From: M3007 sp046316495 | Lineage (GTDB): Bacteria > Bacteroidota > Bacteroidia > Chitinophagales > Saprospiraceae | NCBI GenBank assembly: GCA_046316495.1 | Contig: JBKDAM010000076.1 | Location: 1-64,000 of the forward strand | Length of the DNA: 64,000 nt | Direction of reading: 5' to 3' | In this document: positions 16,721 through 27,700 of the stretch, piece after piece | Numbering within the stretch: the first letter of the stretch is position 1 | How the letters are laid out: the number at the start of each line of letters is the position of its first letter | Program-made: the position numbers and the translations under genes | The notes under the pieces: generated by a model | Told to the model about the DNA's origin: nothing | The model's input: the letters and a program-made list of their open reading frames with translations, nothing else | The model's database searches: none

Positions 16721-18031
16721 ATGACTTTTGATCAAATTGGCTTAATCGAGCCAATTCTTAAAGCCCTTCAGCAAGAAGGCTACACCCACCCAACGCCCAT
16801 TCAACAACAAGCCATTCCACACCTACTAGAAGGTAAAGATTTGTTAGGATGCGCCCAAACCGGAACTGGTAAAACCGCCGCATTCGCCATTCCCATTTTA
16901 CAACACCTTTATTCAGAACCACAACCAACTGGCAAAAAACGCCCCATCAGGGCCCTTATTTTAACCCCAACCCGCGAACTCGCCATCCAAATTGATGAGA
17001 GCTTCGGCGCTTATGGAAGAAATACTGGTCTCCGTCATGCTGTTATTTTTGGAGGCGTTGGACAAAAACCACAAACAGATCAGCTAGAACGGGGAGTAGA
17101 TATCTTAACCGCTACTCCAGGCCGATTGTTAGACCTGATGCAGCAAGGGTTTGTCCATTTAAAGGATATTAAGAAGTTTGTCCTCGACGAAGCAGATCGA
17201 ATGCTGGACATGGGTTTTGTTCACGATGTACGGCGCATCATCAGTAAATTGCCAGAACACCGGCAAAATCTGCTTTTCTCGGCGACTATGCCCCCGGAAA
17301 TTCAAAAACTTTCCCAAAGCATTCTCCGAAATCCAGTAAAAGTAGAAGTCACCCCCGTGTCCTCTACCGCCGAAAAGGTAACACAGTGCGTTTATTTTGT
17401 AGAAAAAAGAGATAAAACCGCCCTACTCCTCCAACTTCTGGAGGATGAAAAGATTCGCTCTATCTTGATTTTCACCAGAACCAAACATGGAGCAAATAAG
17501 GTGGCTAAATCCCTGACAATGGCAGGTATTAAAGCGGATGCCATCCATGGAAACAAATCGCAGTCAGCCCGACAGACGGCCTTAAGCAACTTCAAAAAAG
17601 GTACCAGTAGAGCACTCGTTGCCACCGATATTGCAGCGAGAGGCATTGATATCGACGAACTAGCGTTTGTCCTTAATTTTGACCTGCCCAACATCCCGGA
17701 AACGTATGTGCACAGAATTGGACGGACCGGACGTGCAGGCGCTAGTGGATTGGCCATTTCACTCTGTGATATGGAAGAAGTCAGTTTCCTGAAGGATATT
17801 GAAAAGTTGATCGGGAAAAAAATACCGGTTGAACCTACTCCCGTTATTACCTTCCACCCTCCGGCTCCTGTGCTTCGTCCAGAAGTTGAAAGAAGACGGC
17901 CGTCTGCGCCTAAAAAGCCTGCGATGCCCACAAAACAACAAAGCGCTCCTGCTCAAGAGGGAGAGCAAGGGGCTAAAAAGAAGCCCAACCGCTGGAAAAA
18001 AAGACGTGAAAAAACGGCTGTACCCGCTTAA
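16721..18031 (+). CDS. rhlE: DEAD-box RNA helicase, RhlE type
   Basis: A 436-residue ATP-dependent RNA helicase. In order: Q motif GYTHPTPIQQQAIPHL, Walker A AQTGTGKT, PTRELAIQ, TPGRLLD, DEAD box VLDEADRMLDMGF, SAT motif, and in domain 2 IFTRTKHGANKVAKSL, ATDIAARGIDI and HRIGRTGRAG. The last 60 residues are a basic, Pro/Lys-rich tail (ending NRWKKRREKTAVPA) that probably binds RNA. An in-frame TTG at 16673 would add 16 basic residues not seen in the family, so 16721 is chosen. RhlE proteins remodel structured RNA in ribosome assembly or mRNA decay, often in the cold. The leader is long and may be regulatory. Confidence 0.95.
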   Translation: MTFDQIGLIEPILKALQQEGYTHPTPIQQQAIPHLLEGKDLLGCAQTGTGKTAAFAIPILQHLYSEPQPTGKKRPIRALILTPTRELAIQIDESFGAYGRNTGLRHAVIFGGVGQKPQTDQLERGVDILTATPGRLLDLMQQGFVHLKDIKKFVLDEADRMLDMGFVHDVRRIISKLPEHRQNLLFSATMPPEIQKLSQSILRNPVKVEVTPVSSTAEKVTQCVYFVEKRDKTALLLQLLEDEKIRSILIFTRTKHGANKVAKSLTMAGIKADAIHGNKSQSARQTALSNFKKGTSRALVATDIAARGIDIDELAFVLNFDLPNIPETYVHRIGRTGRAGASGLAISLCDMEEVSFLKDIEKLIGKKIPVEPTPVITFHPPAPVLRPEVERRRPSAPKKPAMPTKQQSAPAQEGEQGAKKKPNRWKKRREKTAVPA

Positions 18032-18039
18032 AACGGAAC

Positions 18040-18097
18040 TATAAAGAAAAAAGCCGTCCCGCACTTTAAAGTGCTGGGGCGGCTTTTTTCTTTATAG
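18040..18097. terminator. Strong bidirectional terminator
   Basis: A long stem: CTATAAAGAAAAAAGCCG pairs with CGGCTTTTTTCTTTATAG, with an inner GCAC/GTGC hairpin. T runs in both directions serve the convergent rhlE and SDR genes. Confidence 0.9.
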
Positions 18098-18105
18098 ATT
18101 CCTAA

Positions 18106-19104
18106 TTACGAAGAGGATACTTTAGGATACTGGTTCCGATAAAGCTTAGCCGCTGTCTCAACGGTTTGCTGTATAGGTGTGTATTTAAAATTGGGGAATA
18201 CAGACAATGATTTAGAATTATCAAAGGTAAACCGATTCACACTGCTCCTAGCACTTTCCTTTGTCACTAGAGGTGTGGAACCCGTCAACTTTTCCCTTAG
18301 CCATTCTATTCGCCACGCTAATTCAGCCATCCAAGGAGCTGCCGGAATCGTAGGCGATGGAACACCCAAGGCTGCTGCAATCCACCCAAAAAGGGTTTCA
18401 TAGGAAAGATTTTCCCCATTCAATAAATACCGCTCACCCGTTTTACCAGACTCCAACAACAATAAAATAAAAGTTGCAACGTCTCCCACATCCACAAATC
18501 CAGTCGCACCTGTTGGATAAAACCGCAATCCATTATCAATTCGTTGGAAAAACATGGAGGTGTTCTCACCCCAAAAACCACTCCCCAAAATAATAGATGG
18601 GTTGACAATCGATACAGGCAACCCCTCTGCGGCTGCCCGCCAAACTTCTTGCTCTGCTAGGTACTTGCTGATAGCATATTGTGAATTATGGGAACTAGTC
18701 TCCCATTTAGACGCCTCCGACAAATGCCTTTGGGTAGCACTGCGCCCAATCGCAGCAATGCTACTAACGTGAATAAACTGCTGCACGCCCGCATCCAACG
18801 CGTAGTTCACCATGTTAGCTGTGCCTTCTACGTTGATCTGCATCATTTGACGTCGATCCTTCGGATGAAAAGACACCACTGCAGCACAGTGAATCACTTT
18901 TTCAATCCCTTCAAAAGCTGTTTCCAGGCTGGTAAGGTCTGTCACGTCCCCCTCTAGCCAATGCACACGATCGGATAAGTTAGATACCAAATCTTTCCTG
19001 CTAGAGCTCCGCTGCAAAGCGTAGACCTCGTGCCCCTGCTGTAACAACAGGCGTAAAATATGCGAACCTAAAAAACCCGTTCCTCCAGTGAGCAATACCT
19101 TCAT
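18106..19104 (-). CDS. NAD(P)-dependent epimerase/dehydratase (extended SDR)
   Basis: A 332-residue extended short-chain dehydrogenase. The NAD(P)-binding loop is VLLTGGTGFLGSHILRLL, followed by VIHCAAVVSF, VEGTANMVNYALDAGV, VSSIAAIGRS and the catalytic Y-x3-K in YAISKYLAEQEVW; SIVNPSIILGSG closes the core. It resembles dihydroflavonol-4-reductase-like enzymes; the substrate cannot be told. It is 6 bp downstream of the fatty-acid desaturase gene on the same strand, so a lipid or carotenoid-type substrate is a reasonable guess. Cytoplasmic. Confidence 0.9.
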   Translation of the reverse strand: MKVLLTGGTGFLGSHILRLLLQQGHEVYALQRSSSRKDLVSNLSDRVHWLEGDVTDLTSLETAFEGIEKVIHCAAVVSFHPKDRRQMMQINVEGTANMVNYALDAGVQQFIHVSSIAAIGRSATQRHLSEASKWETSSHNSQYAISKYLAEQEVWRAAAEGLPVSIVNPSIILGSGFWGENTSMFFQRIDNGLRFYPTGATGFVDVGDVATFILLLLESGKTGERYLLNGENLSYETLFGWIAAALGVPSPTIPAAPWMAELAWRIEWLREKLTGSTPLVTKESARSSVNRFTFDNSKSLSVFPNFKYTPIQQTVETAAKLYRNQYPKVSSS

Positions 19105-19110
19105 TAAAGA

Positions 19111-20145
19111 CTAGGCTTCTGTGGAGTGATATCGACGACGAAACTCGCGGAAAGAAATCATCCGTTGGCTATCCTCGTCCCATAATTTGTTAAATATGCA
19201 CTTTAAACTCTCTAAGAAAGTAATCTTATTGGCCATCTGATCCAAAATCGGATTCTCTTTAAGTACGCGAGGCAACTGGTAGCTCGGAACCAAAGGGTTC
19301 AAGTGGTGGATATGGTGGTAACCAATATTACCTGTCAACCAATGGAACAGCTTGGGCAATTTGTAGTACGTACTGCCTTCTACAGCTGCCTTTACATATT
19401 CCCAACGCTCTTTCCACTGCTTATAGGTAGTTTCATGTTGGTGCTGAACATAAAAAAACCAAATAGCAATCACACCAAAAGCAATCAGAATGGGAAGCTG
19501 AACCATTAGCAAGGCCTCATAACCCAGTAACAAAGCCACAGCAACACAAACCGAAATCAAAATCACATTGTGCCGAAGCAAGGCTTTGCGGGCATGTTCC
19601 CAACCTTTTATTTTAATTAAAGGAAGACGGCTGTGCACCAAAATATACCAAATTGGCCCAATCACAAACATGACCGGGAAGCTGCGGTAGATCCGATACT
19701 GGAATTGCTCCCACTTAGATAGTGCTTTAAACTCGTTGACCGTCAATAAGTTGACATCCCCAATATCACGATGTTCCCACAACAAACCATTGTGACCGTG
19801 ATGAAAATTATGGCTTTTGGCCCAATACCTGTAAGGGATAAATGTGAAATAACTACACACTTGGCCTATAATGTCGTTGGCCTTCCTTGAAGCGGTAAAA
19901 GATTGGTGTCCACAATCGTGTTGAATGATAAAAATACGCACTAAAAAAAACGCATTCACAATTCCTAATGAAATGGTAGCCCACATGGACACATCCATCA
20001 TTAGATACATCGCCACCCAAATAGCAAGAAATGGTCCAAAAGAAGTGATGGCCTGCATCGTAGCTTTTCTGTTATCAGGAAGTTGATAGGCCTTTACAAT
20101 GGTCGGCAATTGCTGCCAAACGGCCGGATTAACAGTTGTTTGCAT
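19111..20145 (-). CDS. Fatty acid desaturase
   Basis: A 344-residue integral membrane di-iron desaturase. Three histidine boxes are present: HDCGH (in IQHDCGHQSF), HNFHHGH (in KSHNFHHGHNG), and HHIHH (in GYHHIHHLNP). Several membrane segments surround them. It introduces a double bond into acyl chains of membrane lipids, probably of the acyl-lipid omega type. It has a good promoter (minus-strand TATCTTTG at 20217-20224) and is co-transcribed with the downstream SDR gene (6 bp gap). Confidence 0.93.
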   Translation of the reverse strand: MQTTVNPAVWQQLPTIVKAYQLPDNRKATMQAITSFGPFLAIWVAMYLMMDVSMWATISLGIVNAFFLVRIFIIQHDCGHQSFTASRKANDIIGQVCSYFTFIPYRYWAKSHNFHHGHNGLLWEHRDIGDVNLLTVNEFKALSKWEQFQYRIYRSFPVMFVIGPIWYILVHSRLPLIKIKGWEHARKALLRHNVILISVCVAVALLLGYEALLMVQLPILIAFGVIAIWFFYVQHQHETTYKQWKERWEYVKAAVEGSTYYKLPKLFHWLTGNIGYHHIHHLNPLVPSYQLPRVLKENPILDQMANKITFLESLKCIFNKLWDEDSQRMISFREFRRRYHSTEA

Positions 20146-20216
20146 GAAAAAAAGTAAAATTAATTAAGTACGTAAATCGTTTTCAATAGGCACTCCATGC
20201 TGGTTGCTTTTACCCG

Positions 20217-20224
20217 CAAAGATA
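20217..20224 (-). promoter_or_regulatory. -7 box of the desaturase-SDR operon
   Basis: Minus-strand TATCTTTG, an exact TAnnTTTG match, 71 bp upstream of the desaturase ATG. Confidence 0.65.
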
Positions 20225-20593
20225 AAACAATAAAGTAGAATGAGAAGTTGCGAACAAGAGCAAATGGACGATTAATAATGGTTAATGGTTTCGGATTACA
20301 TTGTTGGACAAGGGATTACCATAAAGGGAGGCGGCTGTTGAAAAAACTTTTTCCCAACATGTGAAAGAACCCGCTAACAATTCTAAAAACCGAGCACTAT
20401 ATTGAATACAATATTGAGTACTGTATTTTATTGTTTTAATCGCCCAAAATATTTGACACACTTTTGTGAACATTCCCTAATTATGTAAATATTCCCAGGA
20501 TTTGACTAGTTAAATCAAAAAAACTGGACTGGACCTTCCCCAAAAACCAAATTAACCATTAACAATTAACCATTAATGATTAACCCTTCCCCC
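20225..20593. other. Intergenic AT-rich region, no gene seen
   Basis: No coding region with family support. It contains short TTAACCATTAA-type repeats at its right end and a related TTAATGGTTAATGG near 20278-20291. Confidence 0.5.
20551..20584. repeat. Tandem ATTAACCATTAA-type repeats
   Basis: ATTAACCATTAA and AATTAACCATTAA occur back to back, followed by TGATTAACC. A similar inverted version (TTAATGGTTAATAG) lies at 49637-49650. Simple intergenic repeats; function unknown. Confidence 0.6.
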
Positions 20594-21661
20594 CTATCCA
20601 TTAATAATTATTTTCTTTCTCATCCAGTTGGGGGCAACAATCGCTCCCGCTAATAGGTACCCGTAATAAGCCATCCCCCTCCATAACAAGGCCACTACTA
20701 AGCCAATCGAAAGTGGCATGAAATCGCTAATAAACCTGGGAAGGGCAACTTCAGCCAATCCAGCACCGCCTGGGGTGGGAGTGAACGTCATAATAATAAA
20801 CATGGCAACCATTCGGGCATACACAAAGAGTTGTGTGAAACCATCCAGGGGAACTTCAGGGAACACCGCTACCATCAAACAGTTGATCATCGCAAATTTA
20901 CAGGTCCAAGCACCTAAGGTACCTACAAGTGCCCTCAAGTGAACACCCTTGGTCGCCTTTCGTAAACCCTGGGAGGCCATCGCGATTTCCATTCCCACTC
21001 GCTCCAACTTAGCTCTCCAACGCCGTAAAAACGGAAGTCGACCCAAGGCACCCAGTACTACCGTTGTCCACGATGGGCGGATAAAGACCAATACAAACAA
21101 AAAAAGCCAGTAACTGGCCATTACTCCGTACGTAAAAAAAAAGGCACCACTTGCAAGTCCACTGGCCCGAAAATCAGCCGGAAATAAAAAGTTGGGACCG
21201 TATGCCACGAGTAAAATCGGCAATAAAAACACAAAAAAACCCGTATCCAACAATATAGTGTAAAAAACGGCCGCAACAGTGTTGCCAACAGATACCCCTT
21301 CCTTAGGGAATATATACATGGCCACAACCGGGCCCCCTTTGCTCGTAGGGGCCAATAAGGAGCTAAACTCCCATAAAGTGACCAATTCAATCGCTTTTCT
21401 CCAAGAAAAAACAGAACCCGTCACCGCTCTTAATCGCATCGAATACGATAAATGCCGTACCAACAAGAGTAGAAATGCAGCCAACACCCAGGTAAATGCC
21501 CTACTATCCCATTGGATCGTGGCAAACTGCTCCGGATCAAACTGCGTGTAGAATAAATAAACCACCGCTGATAAACCCAAAACAATGGGTAGAATTAGCC
21601 TGCTAAGCCGAAAAGTCCCGACCGCCGCCGCCTCAAGTTGCTGTTCTTCCTGCTTTTTCAT
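20594..21661 (-). CDS. Lysylphosphatidylglycerol synthase TM-region / flippase-like protein
   Basis: A 355-residue polytopic membrane protein of the LPG-synthase transmembrane (UPF0104, AglD2-like) family, without the soluble transferase domain. Eight or so hydrophobic segments; the segment LWEFSSLLAPTSKGGPVVAMYIF and the late FTPTPGGAGLAEVALP are the family's hallmark motifs. Such proteins are thought to flip lipids or lipid-linked sugars. No linked transferase gene is nearby, so the cargo is unknown. Divergent from the giant repeat-protein gene. Confidence 0.88.
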   Translation of the reverse strand: MKKQEEQQLEAAAVGTFRLSRLILPIVLGLSAVVYLFYTQFDPEQFATIQWDSRAFTWVLAAFLLLLVRHLSYSMRLRAVTGSVFSWRKAIELVTLWEFSSLLAPTSKGGPVVAMYIFPKEGVSVGNTVAAVFYTILLDTGFFVFLLPILLVAYGPNFLFPADFRASGLASGAFFFTYGVMASYWLFLFVLVFIRPSWTTVVLGALGRLPFLRRWRAKLERVGMEIAMASQGLRKATKGVHLRALVGTLGAWTCKFAMINCLMVAVFPEVPLDGFTQLFVYARMVAMFIIMTFTPTPGGAGLAEVALPRFISDFMPLSIGLVVALLWRGMAYYGYLLAGAIVAPNWMRKKIIING

Positions 21662-21795
21662 TTCGCCGCAAGGTACTGCAAAAATACCTTCTTGCTAGAG
21701 GTAGATTCTACTTCCAAATTGTGTTCTTCGATTAATGGGATATTGTTATCGAAAACAACTATCTTTCGCCGTTTATTCCTTCAAATTATAGATTC

Positions 21796-24700
21796 ATGGG
21801 GCGTTTTTACCATATTTTACTTCAATCAGTTCTTTTTTCCCTTTCGGCACTCTTTACTCTACCCGCAATCGCACAGTGCCCAATCACTGTAAGCGCAGGA
21901 GAGGATATTTATCTGTGCAACCCTCCAACTCCAACTCAACTCCAAGGCTCCATCGATGGTGATTACCTGAACTTTACCTGGACCCCTACTCAGGGTCTTA
22001 CCGGAATTCAGACCCTAAGCCCCACCGTTAATGTAACCCAAACCACCAACTATGTATTAACTGTAAAAGCGGTCAATACGGAAATCAATCTCATTAATAA
22101 CGGGGATTTTGAGTCTGGAAACTCCAATTTTTCCAGTAATTATACTTACTCACCGGGTAATTTATGGCCGGAAGGAGTTTACGATGTTCTGGCAGATCCC
22201 TCCACCGCTCACTCCAACTTTGCCGCCTGCAATGATCACACCTCTGGAGGCGGTCAAATGATGGCGGTCAATGGAAATGCCGCTCCAAACCAAAATGTAT
22301 GGTGTCAAACGGTCTCCATCCAACCGAACACCGAATATGCCTTTACAGCTTGGGGCACTTCCTTGGTGGGTGCCGCTCCAGCTATTCTTCAATTTTCGGT
22401 AAATGGGACAAACCTGGGCACACCGTTTGCCCTTTCACCCGCATTGTGTACTTGGCAGAAATTCTATGCGATTTGGAACAGTGGAGCCAATGTATCAGCG
22501 AATATTTGCGTTGTAAACCAAAATACCGCAGTCAGTGGCAATGACTTTGCGCTCGATGATATCAGCTTTAGTCCAGTATGTGTTGTACGCGATACAGTTA
22601 CGGCTCATGTTATCAACCTGGCCGCAGTGGCATCCCCCTCTACACAACTGATTCCTTGCGAAGGGGCACAAATTACCCTAAATGGTACCGGTAGCTCTAC
22701 CGGTCCTAATATTACCTACGAATGGGACAGCCCCAATGGCAATATCGTTAGCGGAGCCAACACCTTAATGCCAGTGGTGGATGCAGCCGGTACCTATGTA
22801 TTGACGGTAACCTTTAATAATGGTCAAATAGAATGCACTAAAACAGCTACTGTGACGGTAACTCAATCCGCCCCCCTATTGGCTTGGATTACTCCTCCAC
22901 AGCCCCTCGGATGCGGCGGCAGCAGTGTCAACCTGACCGCCAATAGCTCTCAAGGGAATGCTTCTTATGCCTGGAATACCCTTAACGGAAACATCGTCAG
23001 CGGTGCCAATCAGAAAATCTGTTCGGTCAACCAACCCGGTGAATACACCGTAACCGTCACGAACACTGCAACAGGCTGTACTTCGACCGCCGAAGTTACC
23101 GTATTCGAAGCTACTGATCCGCCCAACGCTGTAGCAACAGCTGTGGATACACTTAGTTGCTTGCAGCCAACCACCGTACTCTCCGGCCTGGGTAGCTCCG
23201 TTGGACCAGGAATTACCTACCTTTGGTCAACCGTTTCTGGAGGAAACATCGCGTCCGGACAAAATTCTTTGAATGCAACGGTCAATGGACCCGGCGTGTA
23301 CGCCTTAGCCGTGACCAATACCGCAAATTCCTGTGTTACCATCGATACAGTATCGGTGTTTTCAAATATTAACCTCCCCATCCTGGATATTCCAACACCC
23401 GATACCTTTGATTGTGCAACCAGCTTGGTCAACCTTTCATCCTCCCTACAACCGGCTGGGTTCACGTATCAATGGTCCACCACCGGTGGGCAAATTATTT
23501 CTCCTACCAATGCAGCTCAAGTTCAGACCAGCGCTCCTGGTATGTATAGTCTTACAGTAACGAATCCCTCAAACGGCTGTTCAAGCCAAGATAGTGTTCT
23601 GGTACTCGCCAATTTTATGGCGCCAACGGCCGTTGCCCTTTCCCCCGATAGTATTACTTGTGTACAAAATTCTGTTCTCCTGTCCGGAGCCGGATCTTCC
23701 ACAGGGCCCTTATTTAGCTACCAATGGTCCGGCCCAGGCTTGGTATCCGGAGAGAATACACTCAACCCAGTTGTAAACAGTGCAGGCAGCTATACACTGG
23801 TGGTCCTCAACCAACAGAATGCCTGCCGGGACACTGCCACTACCACTGTATTTTCGGATGCAAATGCGATCACAGCTGTCGCTAATGCCCCAGACACCCT
23901 TGATTGTGCCACCTTTCAAATCGTTCTAAACAGCAATGGTTCCAGTAGTGGACCAGGATTTACCTACGAGTGGACCACCAACAATGGCATAATTGCCGGC
24001 GGAGCGAACTCGCCCAACCCTACAGTCCTCTCTACCGGGACCTATCATCTATTATTAACCAACCCTGCCAATGGATGTACCTCCACTGATCAGGCAGTGG
24101 TGCTTCAAGATACCTTGCACCCCACTTTATCTATCGCATTTCCAGATACCCTCACATGCTCGGATCCCATCATTCAACTTCAGGCAACAACCGGGAATGG
24201 AGCCAGTCTACAGCTGCTCTGGTCGACCCATTCTGGAAATATTGTGGCTGGTCATACCACCTCCAGCCCTTCCGTTAGCGCTCCTGGGTTTTATACCCTC
24301 CAAGTTTTGAATCCAAGCAACGGCTGCTCAGCCCTCGACTCTGTGATGGTCCAACAAGAAGCTGGTCTGCCCGTAGTAGTCATAACCCCACCGGAAGTAA
24401 TCAATTGCCAATCCCCGTCCATTGTCCTAAATGCTACCAATTCGAGCTCGGGCATGTCCATCAACTGGTCTGCTTCTAACGGTGGACAATACCAATCCGG
24501 CACCAACACCTTGAGCCCCATCGTACAGTCTGCTGGCAACTACCAACTTACCCTAACGAATCTAAGCAACGGTTGCACCGCCACCGGAGAAGTAACGGTG
24601 GTTGCCGACCAGGTGCCTCCGCCCGCCATTGGCGGTCCGAATGTAACGCTCACTTGTTTAGATCCAATGCAAGTTTTAACTGTAAATGCAGATTCAGTTG

Positions 24701-27700
24701 GCAATTTCCTTTATCAGTGGCAAACACAAGGTGGAGTATTACCTCCTGTTACGTCGGAGCCTTCTATCGCTGTTACAAGTGCAGGAACCTATATAGCACA
24801 GGTTCTTAACCCAGTCAATGGCTGCAGCGCAAGCGATACCATTCAGGTAGTTTCGGACCAGCAGGCCCCTCCTGTGAGTGCCGTGTTACCCCCCGTACTC
24901 AATTGTATTAACACTACACTACAACTTCAATTGGACAATACGGCCAGCAATTTTACCTATAACTGGGACACAATGAATGGATTGCTCTTACAAGGAGCCA
25001 ACTCCTCCAGCCCTTCTGTGGGCGCCCCCGGCAACTACCTATGTATCATCACGAATCCCGGCAACGGTTGTGTGACCGTACTTTCTGTTCCAGTCGATGA
25101 AGACCTGACAGCGCCTAGTTTACAGTTGGCTCCAACGACTCTTTTGACCTGTACCAATTTGGTAGTACCCATCAATGCCAACACCAATACTGCTCTTCTC
25201 GATTGGTCCACCACCAATGGCCAATTTGCGGTGGACCCAGGAACGGCAACTACAGCTTTGGTCAACGCACCTGGTACCTACCAAGTCATCGCAACGGATA
25301 ATAATACAGGCTGTACCACCGTTCAAAGTATCCTAGTTCAGCAAGATATCGTAGCCCCCTCTGTCAATGCAGGCAATCCAGACACCCTAGATTGTCAGAT
25401 TACTAGTCTAAATCTGAGCGGTACAGCATCTGCGGGTGCCCAATTAATCTGGACTGGCCCCGCAGGTATAAATATTGGTGGAGCAACCACCTTATCACCC
25501 ACCATTTCCGCGCCTGGCACATACCAACTTATTGCTACTAACCCTTCAAATGGATGCTCCAGCTCAGATGATGTAGAGATTTCGGAAGATAGTAATGCGC
25601 CATCGGCATCCATTCAAACTCCAGGCGTCCTTACCTGCACCAATAATCAGCTGAACCTCCAGGGACAGGGAACTGCTAATAGTCCGGTGACCTATCTTTG
25701 GCAAGCCAGTAATGGCGGAGCCATCATCGGTGCCTCCAACCAACCTTCGATTTTGATTAGTCAACCAGGCACGTACCAACTCCTGGTAACCAGCACCGAA
25801 AATGGTTGTACAGCAACTGCCTCCGTTCCCGTTCAACAGAATACCACCCCACCGAGTCTCCAAGCACCTGCAGGAGCGCAGCTAACTTGTTCTCAACCCA
25901 CCCCAAGTTTGACCGCACAAGTTGCTTCGGGGACGCTTGTAACCTGGACTACCCAAACAGGGCTGATCCTGAGTGGCGCTAATAGCCCGCAGATTGTCAC
26001 TGGTGCTGGTGGCTCTTATACCATCACTGCTACGAACCCGGTGAATGGCTGTCAATCCAGCGCTTTTTCCATAGTTTCTGTAGACACCTTAGCACCTGCT
26101 ATCGCGATCCTACCCCCGTCCACGCTGACCTGTACTCAAACACAATTAAACCTGGTTGGCCAGGTGCAACAACCCAGCGCCAATTTTACCAGTAGCTGGA
26201 GTACCATTGGCGGACAATTGGTGTCAGGAACCCAGGGACTTAATCCTACGGTCAATCAGCCGGGAACGTATACCCTTTTTGTCACCAACCAACAAAACGG
26301 TTGCAGCACCAGCACCAGTACACAAGTTTTACAAAATACAACCCCACCCCTTGCTACCGCGGTACCCAATGCAACAATTACCTGCGTTGAAACAAGCCCC
26401 GCGTTGAACGGGACTGGATCGTCCCCGGGAACCTATCTTTGGACAGGTCCGCAAATTAATAGTGGAGCCAACAGCCTCCAGCCATTGGTTGGAGCCCCTG
26501 GAAACTATCAGCTTCAGGTGACAGACCCAAGCAATGGGTGTACCGCGACTACAACGGTAATGGTGGCACTCGACCAGCTTGCTCCTCTCCTTAGCATAAC
26601 TACCGCCCCCACTCTCACCTGCACCAACCTACTTTCACCGCTATCTGCCTCCGTGCTTAACTTACCTCCTGGTACGTTTAGCCCTGTTTGGAGCACTACC
26701 AACGGGCAAATAGTCAGCGGAAATACTACCTTGGAGCCAGCTGTAGCGCTGCCTGGAAACTATCAATTGCAAGTAACAAACCTCAGTAATGGTTGTACCA
26801 GCACTGCCAGCACCCTGGTATTGCAGGATATTACCGCTCCTCCGGCGGATGCAGGTCCAAATGCCTTACTGCATTGTAATCAATTAAACCCTATCCTGAC
26901 GGGCAACAGTCTGCCGGGTATGGCCTATCAATGGACCGGTGGACCAATTTCCGCTGGTCAGAACAGCAGTATTGCCACTGTGGACGCGGCAGGGGTGTAT
27001 ACCTTATTCGTTACTAACCCTGCCAACGGATGTACCTCTTCTGATGTTGCTGAAGTAATAGAGGTGGCGCCTCCAGAATTCGATTTGGACATCGTGCAAC
27101 CCGATTGCCGGAATACCCAGGGGCTGGTGGAAATAGTTCCAATACCAAGCGGCAACCTCAGTTCTACCCAGTACTCTTTTGACGGAGGGCTTAGCTATTC
27201 CTCCCTTACCCAAAAAGCACTACTGCCAGGGGAATACACCTTGGTAATTCGGGATGCCTTTGGTTGTACAAGTGAGGAGAATGTACTGATAGAAGAGCCT
27301 TTTATTCCAAGTGTCACTTTGCCAGCCGTTTACAGAATAGAGCAGGGCGAAAGCATACAGTTAGTACCCCAGACCGATCCTGCACCTTCTGAAATTGCGA
27401 TTTGGAGTTGGACACCTGGCACCCATATAGATTGTGAAGATTGTGAGCGCCCATTGGTAAGTCCACTGAAGACGACGGAGTACTTCCTAACTATTACAGA
27501 CCAAAATGGCTGTACAGCAAATGCACGCACCCGCGTGGAGGTAGATGAACGCCGTTACGTATATGCGCCGAATATTTTCACCCCGGAAAGTGCTGACAAC
27601 AACAATCGTTTTTTGGTCTTCACCCGTGGAGCCCTGGAAATTCAGCTATTGCAAATTTTTGACCGCTGGGGCAACTTAGTGTGGCAAGGCGAGCATCTCA

